Positions 8,638 through 17,404 of a stretch of 64,000 nt of DNA are shown piece after piece. Source of the stretch: Gammaproteobacteria bacterium (lineage in GTDB: Bacteria > Pseudomonadota > Gammaproteobacteria > Pseudomonadales > Azotimanducaceae); assembly GCA_009841635.1 (NCBI GenBank), contig VXLJ01000009.1, positions 62,865 through 126,864 on the forward strand, in the 5' to 3' direction. Numbering within the stretch: the stretch's first letter is position 1; every line of letters starts with the position of its first letter. Under the pieces are notes generated by a model. The model made no database searches. It was not told where the DNA came from and saw only the letters and a list, made by a program, of their open reading frames with translations. Both the position numbers and the translations under genes were made by a program.

Positions 8638-9726
8638 TTAGTAACCTGTTAGCTCTAAATAGCCTGAACCTACTTGTTGTTCCGCGACATGAACGAAAAC
8701 CACGCCTTCCCAGTATGCTAGCGATGTCGACATTAATTGGTCGTCAAACGCCGCCTCGATCTTCAGTGGTTCACCATCCAACTCCAAATGCCATGCTACC
8801 GGCCAACTACCCCAATGCCGTCGAGGTTCGAGCGACCATCGGTTGGTGTCAAGGCGTTCGCGCGTCCCGTCTGCCTTGACTAGCATGCCAACAGGCATGA
8901 GCGGTATTTCATCGCTCTTAGGAGTCAGGTTAAAGAAGACCAAGTCTCGACCATCTTCTAGATGTAATGCGAGCCAATGCCAACCTTGGTAGTTGGCATC
9001 AATGACGCCAGTGCTCCATTCGCGATCGAGCCAAGCGTCTCCGCTGACGTTGAAGCTGCCTTTGGGTGTAGCTAACGTACCAGCGGTTTGTATGCGGGGA
9101 ATTGAGTAGTAATAGCTTGCGTTTGTAGGTGATTTTTTCGACAAACCTGATTCACCGTGTGGAACGGGTGGTTTGGTGGCAATCAGTGTCAAGTCCAATG
9201 CAAATTGCTCTTCTTTGACGCGTAGTTCGAGCGGCGTCAAGTCAGTCGGGTGGGAGCTTGACATGGACCAATCCTCTAAAAAAGCGCGAAATGGTTCAAG
9301 TTCCACACCTGCAAGTTGTGGATGGCCGCGCGAGAAGCGCTCGAACGAAGTGTGCTCATGACCTTGAATATCGGCAATTGCGAAATGCGCCATGAAAAGC
9401 TGGCCGCTTTGCCAGTCGCTTGCTTGCTTTCCGTTTGGCGTCAGCGCTTGCCTAAAAAGGGTGAACTGAAAGCCGAAGGATCTGTCATTCGCATCGCTCA
9501 CGATGCCAACCACGTACCACCACTCCGTTTGGAAATCCAGATGTGCGCCGTGATCCCGTGGAAATTCCAAGGTAACTGGCTGGTCAGCTTTTTGAAATCC
9601 TTCGATTGCAGGATTTTCGTATAACGCAGTTAAGGTCAGAGGACCCGAATCTTGCGCGCCGCGACATGCGCTCAGCAGGGCTAGCGCAGTGCAAATTAGC
9701 AGCAGCTTTTTAAGTGACACTGACAA
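8638..9726 (-). CDS. AttH/CrtC-type lipocalin-like lipoprotein
   Basis: A 362-residue lipoprotein. The signal peptide ends in the lipobox LSAC with Cys21. The mature part is an AttH / hydroxyneurosporene-synthase-like beta-barrel (COG5621, 'predicted secreted hydrolase'): FPRDHGAHLDFQTEWWYVVG, SYYYSIPRIQTAGTL, GDAWLDREWSTG and YQGWHWLALHLEDGRDLVFFNL are strongly typical. The lipid anchor places it in the periplasm, on the inner or outer membrane. Its start overlaps the end of the FtsX-type permease by 17 bases, and the same three-gene set (ATPase, permease, AttH protein) occurs widely, so it is probably a partner of that exporter. The ligand is unknown; carotenoid hydratase activity is not implied. 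Confidence 0.9.
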   Translation of the reverse strand: MSVSLKKLLLICTALALLSACRGAQDSGPLTLTALYENPAIEGFQKADQPVTLEFPRDHGAHLDFQTEWWYVVGIVSDANDRSFGFQFTLFRQALTPNGKQASDWQSGQLFMAHFAIADIQGHEHTSFERFSRGHPQLAGVELEPFRAFLEDWSMSSSHPTDLTPLELRVKEEQFALDLTLIATKPPVPHGESGLSKKSPTNASYYYSIPRIQTAGTLATPKGSFNVSGDAWLDREWSTGVIDANYQGWHWLALHLEDGRDLVFFNLTPKSDEIPLMPVGMLVKADGTRERLDTNRWSLEPRRHWGSWPVAWHLELDGEPLKIEAAFDDQLMSTSLAYWEGVVFVHVAEQQVGSGYLELTGY

Positions 9727-12037
9727 TCGGTTGCGAGATCACGCGATTCAATGTGCGACGCATAGGTTCTAATCCTGCAAGAATTGCCGCAGCGATGCCT
9801 AAAGAGCTAGGTAGTGCAATCGGCAGCCAAGTAAAAGTGAGGTCGAATGTCCAGCCATAGGCTCGCGGGTTCACGTGGTAGCAGAGATTCCACGCAATCG
9901 CAAAACTCAACGGCAACGCCACAACGACCGCAAACAAACCTATCAGGCCGTTCTGTACGACGGCGTGAAGTTGCAGCTTGGGTCGCGAAAATCCCATCAT
10001 GGTTAGCAAGCGCATCTCGCGAAGTCGCTTTGCCTGTAGGCCAAACAGCGCGGAGGCCATACCAATCACTGCTACAAATATTGCGACGTTCACCATGATT
10101 TGCGCCGTCGCAAAACTTGCGTCAAAAATCCTAATCGCTTGTTCGCGTATTTCGTTGGAATTCACGATTTGAGCAGCGGGATGACGCGAAGCAATCGCCA
10201 GTCGAACTGCCTGTGGATCCGAAGCATCCACGCTATAGCGATCAGCTACCAAGTTGTCGAGCTCAACAGCATCGCTTGGTACGACGATGCGACTATTTGG
10301 CTCCCCGTAATCCTTGAATATGTGCAAGATCGGCAAGGCATCGACAGCGATATCAAGCAATACCAGGTCGCCAGTACTTAGCTCATGGCGTCGGGCAGCT
10401 CTTTCGTTCACGAGCACGCCGACTTTGGCAGTGCCTGGGTAGCCATAACGTTTCCGTTCAAAGGCGTCGAGTTCTGCCGCAACGACCTGAACAGGTATGC
10501 CATTCATTCGCGTCTCGCCGCGGTAGTAGCTTCGCACCCCAAGCACGTCGTCTCGGTTTTTAAGCGCTTCGATATCAAGTCCAGCTGCGTTTGACACATG
10601 AAGATCACTCGCGAGACGTTGGTCGAGAAGGCCGATAAACTCCCCGCGAAAACTCACCAACATCAGGCCAATGCCGATTGCCGTTGCCACTGCGATCGAG
10701 AGTGCATTGAGCGCTAGCCGAATATCTTGAATGGTCTCTACGGTGTTGCGCAAATCCATTCTCAAAACTAGCAAGTTGGTTTGAAGCTGGCGAATCCCCA
10801 CAAGTGCGCCACGCACTGCAAGCGGTGTGACGCAGAAAACGCTGAGAATGCAAAAACAGACGCTCAGCAAAGACGCACCGAGCAAACCACTGTCTTCATG
10901 CAGACCATACAAGAGACCGACTAGTGCGAGGCCTGACGCGGCCCAGCTAACAAGCGACGAATTACTGCCTTCGTTTCGATTTACCGCCAAACCAACGATG
11001 ACGGTGGTTGCGAACCCGAGTCCAGTTGCTTTCGCGATGCCAACAGCGCTCATCTCACGCCATGTAGCCAGAGGATTTGTATCGAAGATGACACCAAGTA
11101 AAGCTACGCTGAACAAGACGCCTAGCACGCATCCTAAAACGCCAAATGAAGTGCACTGGATGCTTACCAAGACGCGTTGCATGAGTTCACTGCAGCCCAT
11201 GCTGTCGAGCAACTCGGCTTGTCGTGTGCGTTGCCTTATATTGCTTTGCGTGGCTTGAAATACGATGAAACCAGCGACTAACAAAGTCAATAGGCTGAGC
11301 ATGCCGAGGTTGAATACGATGGCATCGCCTAGCTCTTGAGACGGATTCCACCAGGTAAATGGCAACACGGTGTAGTTACTTAGCGTAAATCCAGTAGCAG
11401 TGCTTCGCGCCGCTGCGCTCAATCCCGGTACAAGGTTGTCCCACCAAGGTCGCCTGACATTTTGGGTGCGTAGCCAGACCGCGTTGATTTCGCCTGTTTT
11501 CGCTAGTAATCGTTGCGCAGAAGGCAGATCTGCCAACAAGCGCGGTGACGAGCCCTCAGAATGATTCAGCACAAGCGCACCATGAACTAAATCGTTCTTG
11601 CGCAAATTGCCGCCGATGGCGACAACACTAAATTGAGTCATGAAGCGCGGGTCAGCTTGCACGGCCGCAATTTCCATGGTCCTGGTTGGCAAGGTTGCAG
11701 CGGGGTCGTAGCCAAGTACGTCATACACCGTACCGTTTACGTTCACCAGCCCTTCGACAACCGGGACCATGTGGGTGACGTCAGGGAATGAGCCAGCGCG
11801 CCAACGCCGCCGCAACTCAAAATACTCGCGCTCCGTTTGGGTTGGCAAATAAACGATGTAGTCATATGCGCCCTGTGGACCGTTTGCCTCAAACCGCTCG
11901 ACGATTGACGTACTCAATTCGTGAATGACCAGCACGCTCATCACGCCGATACTCAGGCTCAAAGTCACAAAAAAAGTGTTGAGCGGATTGCGCTTCAGGT
12001 CGCGCAGTTCGCTTTTAAGGAGCAAGGAGCCAAGCAT
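9710..12037 (-). CDS. FtsX/MacB-type ABC transporter permease (double domain)
   Basis: A 775-residue inner-membrane permease. It begins with a membrane helix (about residues 17-38), then a ~200-residue periplasmic domain, a block of three helices around 255-345, a middle block of helices around 350-450, a second periplasmic domain and a last block of three helices near 650-765 (FVAVIGMASALFGLQAKRLREMRLLTMMGFSR is the typical FtsX coupling region). This is the ten-helix, duplicated FtsX arrangement found with LolD-like ATPases. It is preceded by the ATPase gene (51-base gap) and overlaps the AttH lipoprotein gene. Probable role: ATP-driven extraction or movement of a lipid-like or lipoprotein substrate at the inner membrane. 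Confidence 0.9.
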   Translation of the reverse strand: MLGSLLLKSELRDLKRNPLNTFFVTLSLSIGVMSVLVIHELSTSIVERFEANGPQGAYDYIVYLPTQTEREYFELRRRWRAGSFPDVTHMVPVVEGLVNVNGTVYDVLGYDPAATLPTRTMEIAAVQADPRFMTQFSVVAIGGNLRKNDLVHGALVLNHSEGSSPRLLADLPSAQRLLAKTGEINAVWLRTQNVRRPWWDNLVPGLSAAARSTATGFTLSNYTVLPFTWWNPSQELGDAIVFNLGMLSLLTLLVAGFIVFQATQSNIRQRTRQAELLDSMGCSELMQRVLVSIQCTSFGVLGCVLGVLFSVALLGVIFDTNPLATWREMSAVGIAKATGLGFATTVIVGLAVNRNEGSNSSLVSWAASGLALVGLLYGLHEDSGLLGASLLSVCFCILSVFCVTPLAVRGALVGIRQLQTNLLVLRMDLRNTVETIQDIRLALNALSIAVATAIGIGLMLVSFRGEFIGLLDQRLASDLHVSNAAGLDIEALKNRDDVLGVRSYYRGETRMNGIPVQVVAAELDAFERKRYGYPGTAKVGVLVNERAARRHELSTGDLVLLDIAVDALPILHIFKDYGEPNSRIVVPSDAVELDNLVADRYSVDASDPQAVRLAIASRHPAAQIVNSNEIREQAIRIFDASFATAQIMVNVAIFVAVIGMASALFGLQAKRLREMRLLTMMGFSRPKLQLHAVVQNGLIGLFAVVVALPLSFAIAWNLCYHVNPRAYGWTFDLTFTWLPIALPSSLGIAAAILAGLEPMRRTLNRVISQPIVSVT

Positions 12038-12088
12038 GAGGTAGCGGCTATTCAGCTGGATCGAATGAGGCTGTTGCTGTCTGCTGAA

Positions 12089-12748
12089 CTAGCTGGCAAG
12101 CGTTAGGACGTGATTGCAGCGTTCGCTCACGCGTTCGTCGTGAGATGCAACGATGAGCGTTGCATTGGACCGATTAGTTTCTTCCCATAGCAAATCAATC
12201 ACCGCTAGTCCGGTTTCTTGATCGAGATTCCCAGTCGGTTCGTCTGCGAGTATCACGCTCGGGTTATGCGCGAAAGCTCGCGCGACGGCTAGTCGTTGTT
12301 GTTCACCGCCAGATAGTTCTTCTGGAAAGGCATGGCGGCGATCGGCCAAGCCAAGCGCGAGCAAGCGCGCTTCGGCCGCTTCATGCAGATCTTGCTGCTT
12401 CGTAAGTTCAAGCGGCAACAACACATTTTCCAGCGCGGTTAAGGTGGGAATGAGATTGAAAAATTGATAAATAAAACCAATTCGATGGGCTCTAAATGCG
12501 CGCAGGTCTTTTACAGATGCGCTGGTTAGATCGAGTGCTTCGCCCTTGGCGATATACCGGATCGTTCCCTCATTAGCGTTTATGAGCCCACATAAAAGGC
12601 TGAGTAGGGTGCTCTTACCAGAACCACTCGGGCCGACGATGCAGTTGAATTGGTGACTGGAAAAATCGTGTGAGAGGTTGCGAAAAATCCAGCGTTGTAC
12701 GTCGCCGTCCTGATAGAACTTCGCAACGTTTTCTAGGACGAACACCAA
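12089..12748 (-). CDS. ABC transporter ATP-binding protein (LolD-like)
   Basis: A 219-residue nucleotide-binding subunit. Walker A is GPSGSGKST (residues 39-47), the Q-loop is around [12 protein letters not shown], the signature is LSGGEQQR, Walker B is [12 protein letters not shown] and the H-loop is IVASHD. The [13 protein letters not shown] stretch after the Q-loop is characteristic of the LolD/MacB/FtsE group, matching its FtsX-type permease neighbour. Its start overlaps the end of the Nudix gene by 16 bases. Confidence 0.95.
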   Translation of the reverse strand: MVFVLENVAKFYQDGDVQRWIFRNLSHDFSSHQFNCIVGPSGSGKSTLLSLLCGLINANEGTIRYIAKGEALDLTSASVKDLRAFRAHRIGFIYQFFNLIPTLTALENVLLPLELTKQQDLHEAAEARLLALGLADRRHAFPEELSGGEQQRLAVARAFAHNPSVILADEPTGNLDQETGLAVIDLLWEETNRSNATLIVASHDERVSERCNHVLTLAS

Positions 12749-13479
12749 GTGCCAACGTAGTACTGCATGCCTTGTTTGTGCAATGCCTCAGTGACGGGAA
12801 TTCGATGCGAACCTCGCTGAACAGTGGCCATCAAGCTTTCCACATCGTCATAACTCGCGATCATGCGGAGCGTCGTTAATGTTGGCATGATCATTTGCCA
12901 GTTTTTCTCAGCGTAATGCTGCAAAGCTTCGGCAGGCGTTTGCCAGCCGCCAGCGACAGTCTCACCGGCGTAGTTTTGCGCGCTTTGAGTTTCAGGCACG
13001 CGTGCGATGAAAAAACGGGTATCAAAACGGGCCGGTGCAAACTCTGGGGTGATCCAATGGCTGAAATAGAGCACGGCATCGTCTTGAAATCGAAGCGTTG
13101 AGCGTTCGAAATAGTCTTTAAAACTCACCCGCTGATTCAGTACATCGGCGCGAAAGCGTTGTTGTTCCTTGGCATCCAACGGCCCGTCTTGGGTTTCCGC
13201 ATAAAGGACGCCACACTCTTCGAAGCACTCACGCAAGGCCGCAGCCTTGAATTTCGGTGCGGGATGATTCGCAGACTGCGGTGGTGCAAGATGATCACCT
13301 AAAAATGCGTCATCGGCATCGACTTTGCCACCTGGAAACACATGCAGATCAGGAAAAACACCGCGGCCCGGCCGCTGCAGCATAAACACTTCAGGTCCGT
13401 GCGAACCGTTACGCATAACTAGGACAGAAGCTGCTTCGCGTATGACCTTGTTTGGTTTCTCAGATTGCATTGGTGGCAT
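12733..13479 (-). CDS. Nudix hydrolase with a long insert (NUDT19/NUDT7-like)
   Basis: A 248-residue Nudix protein. The box is split: FPGGKVDADD and RECFEECGVLY are separated by about 30 residues rather than the usual 7, as in the NUDT19/NUDT7 (coenzyme A-diphosphatase-like) group. After the box comes RVSFKDYFERSTLRFQDDAVLYFSHWITPEFAPARFDTRFFIARVP, the conserved region of that group. Such proteins cleave CoA or acyl-CoA derivatives, which would fit the acyl-CoA-rich window, but this is an inference. The start has AAGG six bases before the ATG; a second ATG nine bases in (MQSEKP) is possible. First gene of the exporter run. Confidence 0.85.
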   Translation of the reverse strand: MPPMQSEKPNKVIREAASVLVMRNGSHGPEVFMLQRPGRGVFPDLHVFPGGKVDADDAFLGDHLAPPQSANHPAPKFKAAALRECFEECGVLYAETQDGPLDAKEQQRFRADVLNQRVSFKDYFERSTLRFQDDAVLYFSHWITPEFAPARFDTRFFIARVPETQSAQNYAGETVAGGWQTPAEALQHYAEKNWQMIMPTLTTLRMIASYDDVESLMATVQRGSHRIPVTEALHKQGMQYYVGTWCSS

Positions 13480-13691
13480 GCGGCCTTGCTAAGTTTTCCG
13501 GATGCAATTGTGAGTGCTAATTTTCAAGAATATAGATGTCTTGCGCGTTTGATTGTTCGAATTTATACAGGTCTTTTAAATTTTGTCGTCGTTGTGAGAA
13601 CTGTGCGGTCATCCCTCCGTTCAAGCTAACGGTTTCGTGCTGAATGCTGACGTTTAGAGAGTTTTATGCCGTATAGGTTAGGCTCAACTCG

Positions 13692-15203
13692 TCATGTGGC
13701 CAATTGGTTGCCACTCACTTTGGCCAATGCGGCAATATGTCCCGGCACGACGAATTTTTCGATGGTTTCAAACATCAGTTCTACCACAATCGCCATGAGT
13801 GCTGCTGCACCCGCACCGATTACGATCAGGCGGGTGTCATCGAGTTGCAGTCCTTGAAAAATCAAATCGCCTAAGCCACCGCCGCCTATGAACGCTGCCA
13901 GCGTGGCTGTGCCAATACAAATGATGGCCGATATGCGAATCCCAGCCAATATGGCAGGCAAAGAAAGCGGAATTTGAATATATCGCAGCGTCTGACCGCG
14001 GGTGTAACCCATGCCATCCGCAACTTGAACCAGAATAGGGTCTACCGTCGTCAACGCTGTTACGGTTGTCCGAATGATGGGAAGCAAAGAGTACAGGAAT
14101 AGCGCGACAATGGCGGGTAACTTACCGATGCCGAAGAGTGGCACCATCAACGCGAGCAGCGCGAGCGACGGGATTGTTTGGAGTAATCCTGCGCCGTAGG
14201 CAATAGCTTTCGACAACGAGGGCTGTGAATATACCGCGATTGAGATGGTCAACGCGATGGTGGTAGCTGCGAGTAAAGCCACAGCTGCTAGGAAAAGATG
14301 CTCAAGGGTGCGATCTATGAGTTTGTCGCCAATGGTTTCAGCTACATAGTTGGATTTGACGTTGAGGGTCGCGAGAAAATTCCGCGCGACGGTGGCGGCA
14401 GGTTGCTGCTCGATATGAACCTGGTAGTTCAAATTTGCCATGGCAGCGTCAGTCAGTGAGTTGGCAGCGACGTTCAGGAGCTGTTTCACCTCAACTGGCA
14501 GGTCGGCACGCACGAGCGGCAACGCAAGATATTTCGGGAAAAACTGTAGATCGTCTTCGAGCACTTTAAGATCGAAGTGCTCTATTTCAGCATCGGTCGT
14601 ATAAAGATCGGTGACGTCGATTTCTTGCTCGACGATGGCTCGCAGTGCCAAGGCATGCTCAATACCGTCGGCATCTTGTGTCAAGCCATAGTGTCGTTTC
14701 AAGCTCGGATAACCATCCTCCCGTTCGAGAAACTCGTGAGAAAAATAAAACCGCAACTCAGGATGATCTCGTAATTCAGAAATCTTGGTTAGGTTGGTTT
14801 CTTTCGCTAAATCTTCATGGATACCGAAGGCGTAGGAGTTGTTGAACCCTAGTGGTTCAAGGGTTTCGATCCCTTGTTCCGCAAGGTCGGCGCTGATCTC
14901 CTGCAAGCTCAAGGTTCGCGAGCTTTTAAGAATCACTTCTTGAATGGTCCCTGAGTACTCCACGTAGGCGTGCACCTCACCTGTTGCGAGCGCGTTGAAA
15001 ACGATTTTGGTGCCGCCTAGATTCAGCTTGCGATCGACTTGGTAGCCAGCCGATTCCAGCGTTTGCGCGAGTACTTCGGCAAGAATGTGCTGTTCGGTAT
15101 GCAATTTCGAACCGATGACATAGGTTTCGGTGCGCGAGCAACCTGCGATGGCGACCACAAGCGCAAGCACCATAGCGAGTGCCCCAAGCAGCAGCGGCTT
15201 CAC
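13692..15203 (-). CDS. osmoprotectant-type ABC importer: binding protein fused to permease
   Basis: A 503-residue fusion. Residues 1-21 are a lipoprotein-type signal (IAGC, Cys at about 21). Residues ~27-285 are an OpuAC/OsmF-type periplasmic binding domain (YVIGSKLHTEQHILAEVLAQTLE; LATGEVHAYVEYSGTI; EIDVTDLYTTDAEI), and residues ~300-490 are a six-helix BPD-type permease with the EAA-like loop VADGMGYTRGQTLRYIQIPLSLPAILAG. Best-known fused systems (OpuF, EgtU-like) put the permease first, while here the binding domain is N-terminal. Likely substrates are glycine betaine, choline or similar compounds. Coupled to its ATPase by a 4-base overlap (15200-15203). Confidence 0.9.
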   Translation of the reverse strand: MKPLLLGALAMVLALVVAIAGCSRTETYVIGSKLHTEQHILAEVLAQTLESAGYQVDRKLNLGGTKIVFNALATGEVHAYVEYSGTIQEVILKSSRTLSLQEISADLAEQGIETLEPLGFNNSYAFGIHEDLAKETNLTKISELRDHPELRFYFSHEFLEREDGYPSLKRHYGLTQDADGIEHALALRAIVEQEIDVTDLYTTDAEIEHFDLKVLEDDLQFFPKYLALPLVRADLPVEVKQLLNVAANSLTDAAMANLNYQVHIEQQPAATVARNFLATLNVKSNYVAETIGDKLIDRTLEHLFLAAVALLAATTIALTISIAVYSQPSLSKAIAYGAGLLQTIPSLALLALMVPLFGIGKLPAIVALFLYSLLPIIRTTVTALTTVDPILVQVADGMGYTRGQTLRYIQIPLSLPAILAGIRISAIICIGTATLAAFIGGGGLGDLIFQGLQLDDTRLIVIGAGAAALMAIVVELMFETIEKFVVPGHIAALAKVSGNQLAT

Positions 15204-15961
15204 GACGCGGTCGACACGAGATTCTTAAGAAATGTCGGTTCCGGATCGTCTAGGACGGCTTGGGTCGGACCTTTTTGCACGACCGCCCCCTCTGCAAGAA
15301 CCAGTAAATACTGGGCTAGCCTAGCAGCTTCCTGAATGTCGTGGGTGACGAGCACCGCACTAATCTGAAGCTGCTGCTGAAGAACTCGAAACGCATCTTG
15401 AATTTCACGTCGAGTAATGGCGTCAATGGCTGAAAACGGCTCGTCTAGGAGTAGCACCTGCGGCTCCAGCATCAAGGCGCGACACAAACTAACTCGGTGT
15501 TGTTGTCCACCCGAAAGTTCGTATGGGAACCGTGTTTTAAGTTCCTTGGCTAAATCGGTTAGCTCGAGCAGGTCATCAAGCCGCTTTGCGATCCGCTCAT
15601 GCGGCCACCCTTCTAACTTCGCGAGCTTGGTTATGTTCTCGGCGACTGTCATATGCGGGAACAAGCCAGCGCCTTGCACTGCGTAGCCGATATTGCGGCG
15701 AAACGCGTATTGATCGTGATCTGGCACGGGCTCGCCAAGCACTTTAACGGAGCCTTCATCAGGTGCGTACAAACCATTAATGAGGCGCAATATCGTGGTC
15801 TTCCCGCTGCCACTGGCACCTATGACTGCGGTTACTTCACCTGCTGGTAGTTCTGCGTCGACGTCCCGAAAAATCCATCGGTTCCCTAGTCGTTTACCTA
15901 CCCCCGCCAAACGGGCGCAACATTCGATATCAGACCTCATAGGATTGGGCGATTTCGTCAA
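15200..15961 (-). CDS. osmoprotectant-type ABC importer, ATP-binding protein
   Basis: A 253-residue ATPase. Walker A is GASGSGKTT, the Q-loop region is GYAVQGAGLFPHMTV, the signature is LSGGQQHR, Walker B is VLLLDEPFSAID and the H-loop is LVTHD. It belongs to the OpuCA/ProV/YehX group ('EPFSAIDAITRREIQDAF' is typical), but has no C-terminal CBS domains, as in the YehX type. Its start (Met1 or Met8) lies within the end of the sbcB gene, an overlap of up to 32 bases. It works with the fused binding-protein/permease encoded next. Confidence 0.95.
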   Translation of the reverse strand: MTKSPNPMRSDIECCARLAGVGKRLGNRWIFRDVDAELPAGEVTAVIGASGSGKTTILRLINGLYAPDEGSVKVLGEPVPDHDQYAFRRNIGYAVQGAGLFPHMTVAENITKLAKLEGWPHERIAKRLDDLLELTDLAKELKTRFPYELSGGQQHRVSLCRALMLEPQVLLLDEPFSAIDAITRREIQDAFRVLQQQLQISAVLVTHDIQEAARLAQYLLVLAEGAVVQKGPTQAVLDDPEPTFLKNLVSTAS

Positions 15962-17390
15962 TATATGACGCTACGCTGTCAATCAAGTGTGCTTTTTCGG
16001 CATTCGCATTCGCTTCGTCTTCACGAAGGGTCTTGATTTCCTCACGTTTTGCATCAACGCCAACGTCTTTGCGTTTTAGTGCTTGCCGGACAAAATCAAC
16101 ATGCCATTGTTCGCCAATATCTAGCTCCTCCGGTCGAAGCTCGTAGTGTAGACGTGTCGCGAGGTGCTTAATGCGGGCATCACTGGCTTGCGTTTTTGGC
16201 CAACTGCTGTTGGTGCTTATGGCTTCGTGAATTGCTTCGCACAAGCGTTCATCAGACTTACCGGGAAAGCCTTCGTAGAGTCTTTCGGACGCGTCGCGCT
16301 CATCAATTTGGTCACTTGAGTATGCGTTTGCGAGGTTACACACTTCCCGCAATCGTTGATCGAACTCGGGTCCAGCGAGACGCGTGAGCAGCTCAATATT
16401 GCGGTTAACGACGTCTAAGTCAGAGGCAGTCGCTTCGGCCACCGCTGCTGGTAGGTTATTGACAGGAACCAGCACGGTGAATCGATTGGTTGCGATAGAG
16501 TGAATGGCAAGACGTTCGCGATTTTGTTTTTCTGCTTCTTCGGTTGAAAGAAAACGCGCGTCGTGCAATTCAGCTGGCGTTGCAGTTTCCAGCATGTCTA
16601 AATTTGCGGTTAGGTCCGCCACCCATATCTTGGTGTTAGATTTAGGATCTCTCGCGATCATGCGAACTGGGGCGGCGAAAGCCCGTTTAGCGCCGTAATG
16701 GGCATCTACATGCATGTACATGCGATGCTTCTTTCGGAGGAGCGCTTCAGTACTTTTTTTATTGCAGTGCGTCAGCAGGTAGTCCCACATCTTTGGGTGA
16801 TTTTGCTTGATGATGCGCGCGAGTGCAATGCTCATTTGAACATCTGCATGGGCGTCATGAGCGCCGACAGGATCTATGCCGTTTGCGTTAGCCATTGCCG
16901 TTAGCGAAGTTGTGATGCGACCTTCTTCATTTCTCGGCCATACGAGGCACTCAGGAGCCATGGCTGCGCTCGCGCGCACGATGGTGAGGAGGTCAGCTCG
17001 ACTGTTGCCGTTACGAAATTCACGCGCATACGGCGGCAACAAATTTCGAAATAACGCAAAACGAATGAATTCGTCGTCAAAACTGATGTTGTTGTAGCCA
17101 ATGGTGCAGGTGCCTGGTTGACATAGCTCGGCGTGAATGGCATTGATTGCGTCCCATTCGCTCATCCCTTCAGCTTGAATTTTTTGTGGGGTTAGGCCGG
17201 TTACCAACGTGGCAACTGCACTTGGTAGGACTTGATGCGGCAGGGCCACGTAAAAAACCAAGGGATCGCCGACGGGATTGAGGTCGAGATCGGTGCGTTG
17301 GCCAGCAAATTGCGTGAACCGATCCCAACGTGTATTCAAGCCGGATGTTTCGAGATCGTACCAATAAAATGAATTTGCGAATGGAGTCAT
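15930..17390 (-). CDS. sbcB: exodeoxyribonuclease I
   Basis: A 486-residue 3'-to-5' single-strand exonuclease of the DEDDh superfamily (E. coli ExoI is 475). The first exonuclease motif is YDLETSG with acidic residues at 12 and 14, the second lies in TIGYNNISFDDEFIRF and the third in GAHDAHADVQMSIALARI. The SH3-like and C-terminal helical domains follow (YGAKRAFAAPVRMIA..., ELRPEELDIGEQWHVDF). It functions in recombination and mismatch repair and in vivo binds the SSB C-terminal tail (ssb is at 58874). It is divergent from the DASS gene with only 14 bases between start codons, so each promoter must lie in or near the other coding region. Confidence 0.96.
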   Translation of the reverse strand: MTPFANSFYWYDLETSGLNTRWDRFTQFAGQRTDLDLNPVGDPLVFYVALPHQVLPSAVATLVTGLTPQKIQAEGMSEWDAINAIHAELCQPGTCTIGYNNISFDDEFIRFALFRNLLPPYAREFRNGNSRADLLTIVRASAAMAPECLVWPRNEEGRITTSLTAMANANGIDPVGAHDAHADVQMSIALARIIKQNHPKMWDYLLTHCNKKSTEALLRKKHRMYMHVDAHYGAKRAFAAPVRMIARDPKSNTKIWVADLTANLDMLETATPAELHDARFLSTEEAEKQNRERLAIHSIATNRFTVLVPVNNLPAAVAEATASDLDVVNRNIELLTRLAGPEFDQRLREVCNLANAYSSDQIDERDASERLYEGFPGKSDERLCEAIHEAISTNSSWPKTQASDARIKHLATRLHYELRPEELDIGEQWHVDFVRQALKRKDVGVDAKREEIKTLREDEANANAEKAHLIDSVASYIDEIAQSYEV

Positions 17391-17404
17391 AGGTAATAAG
17401 GGCT

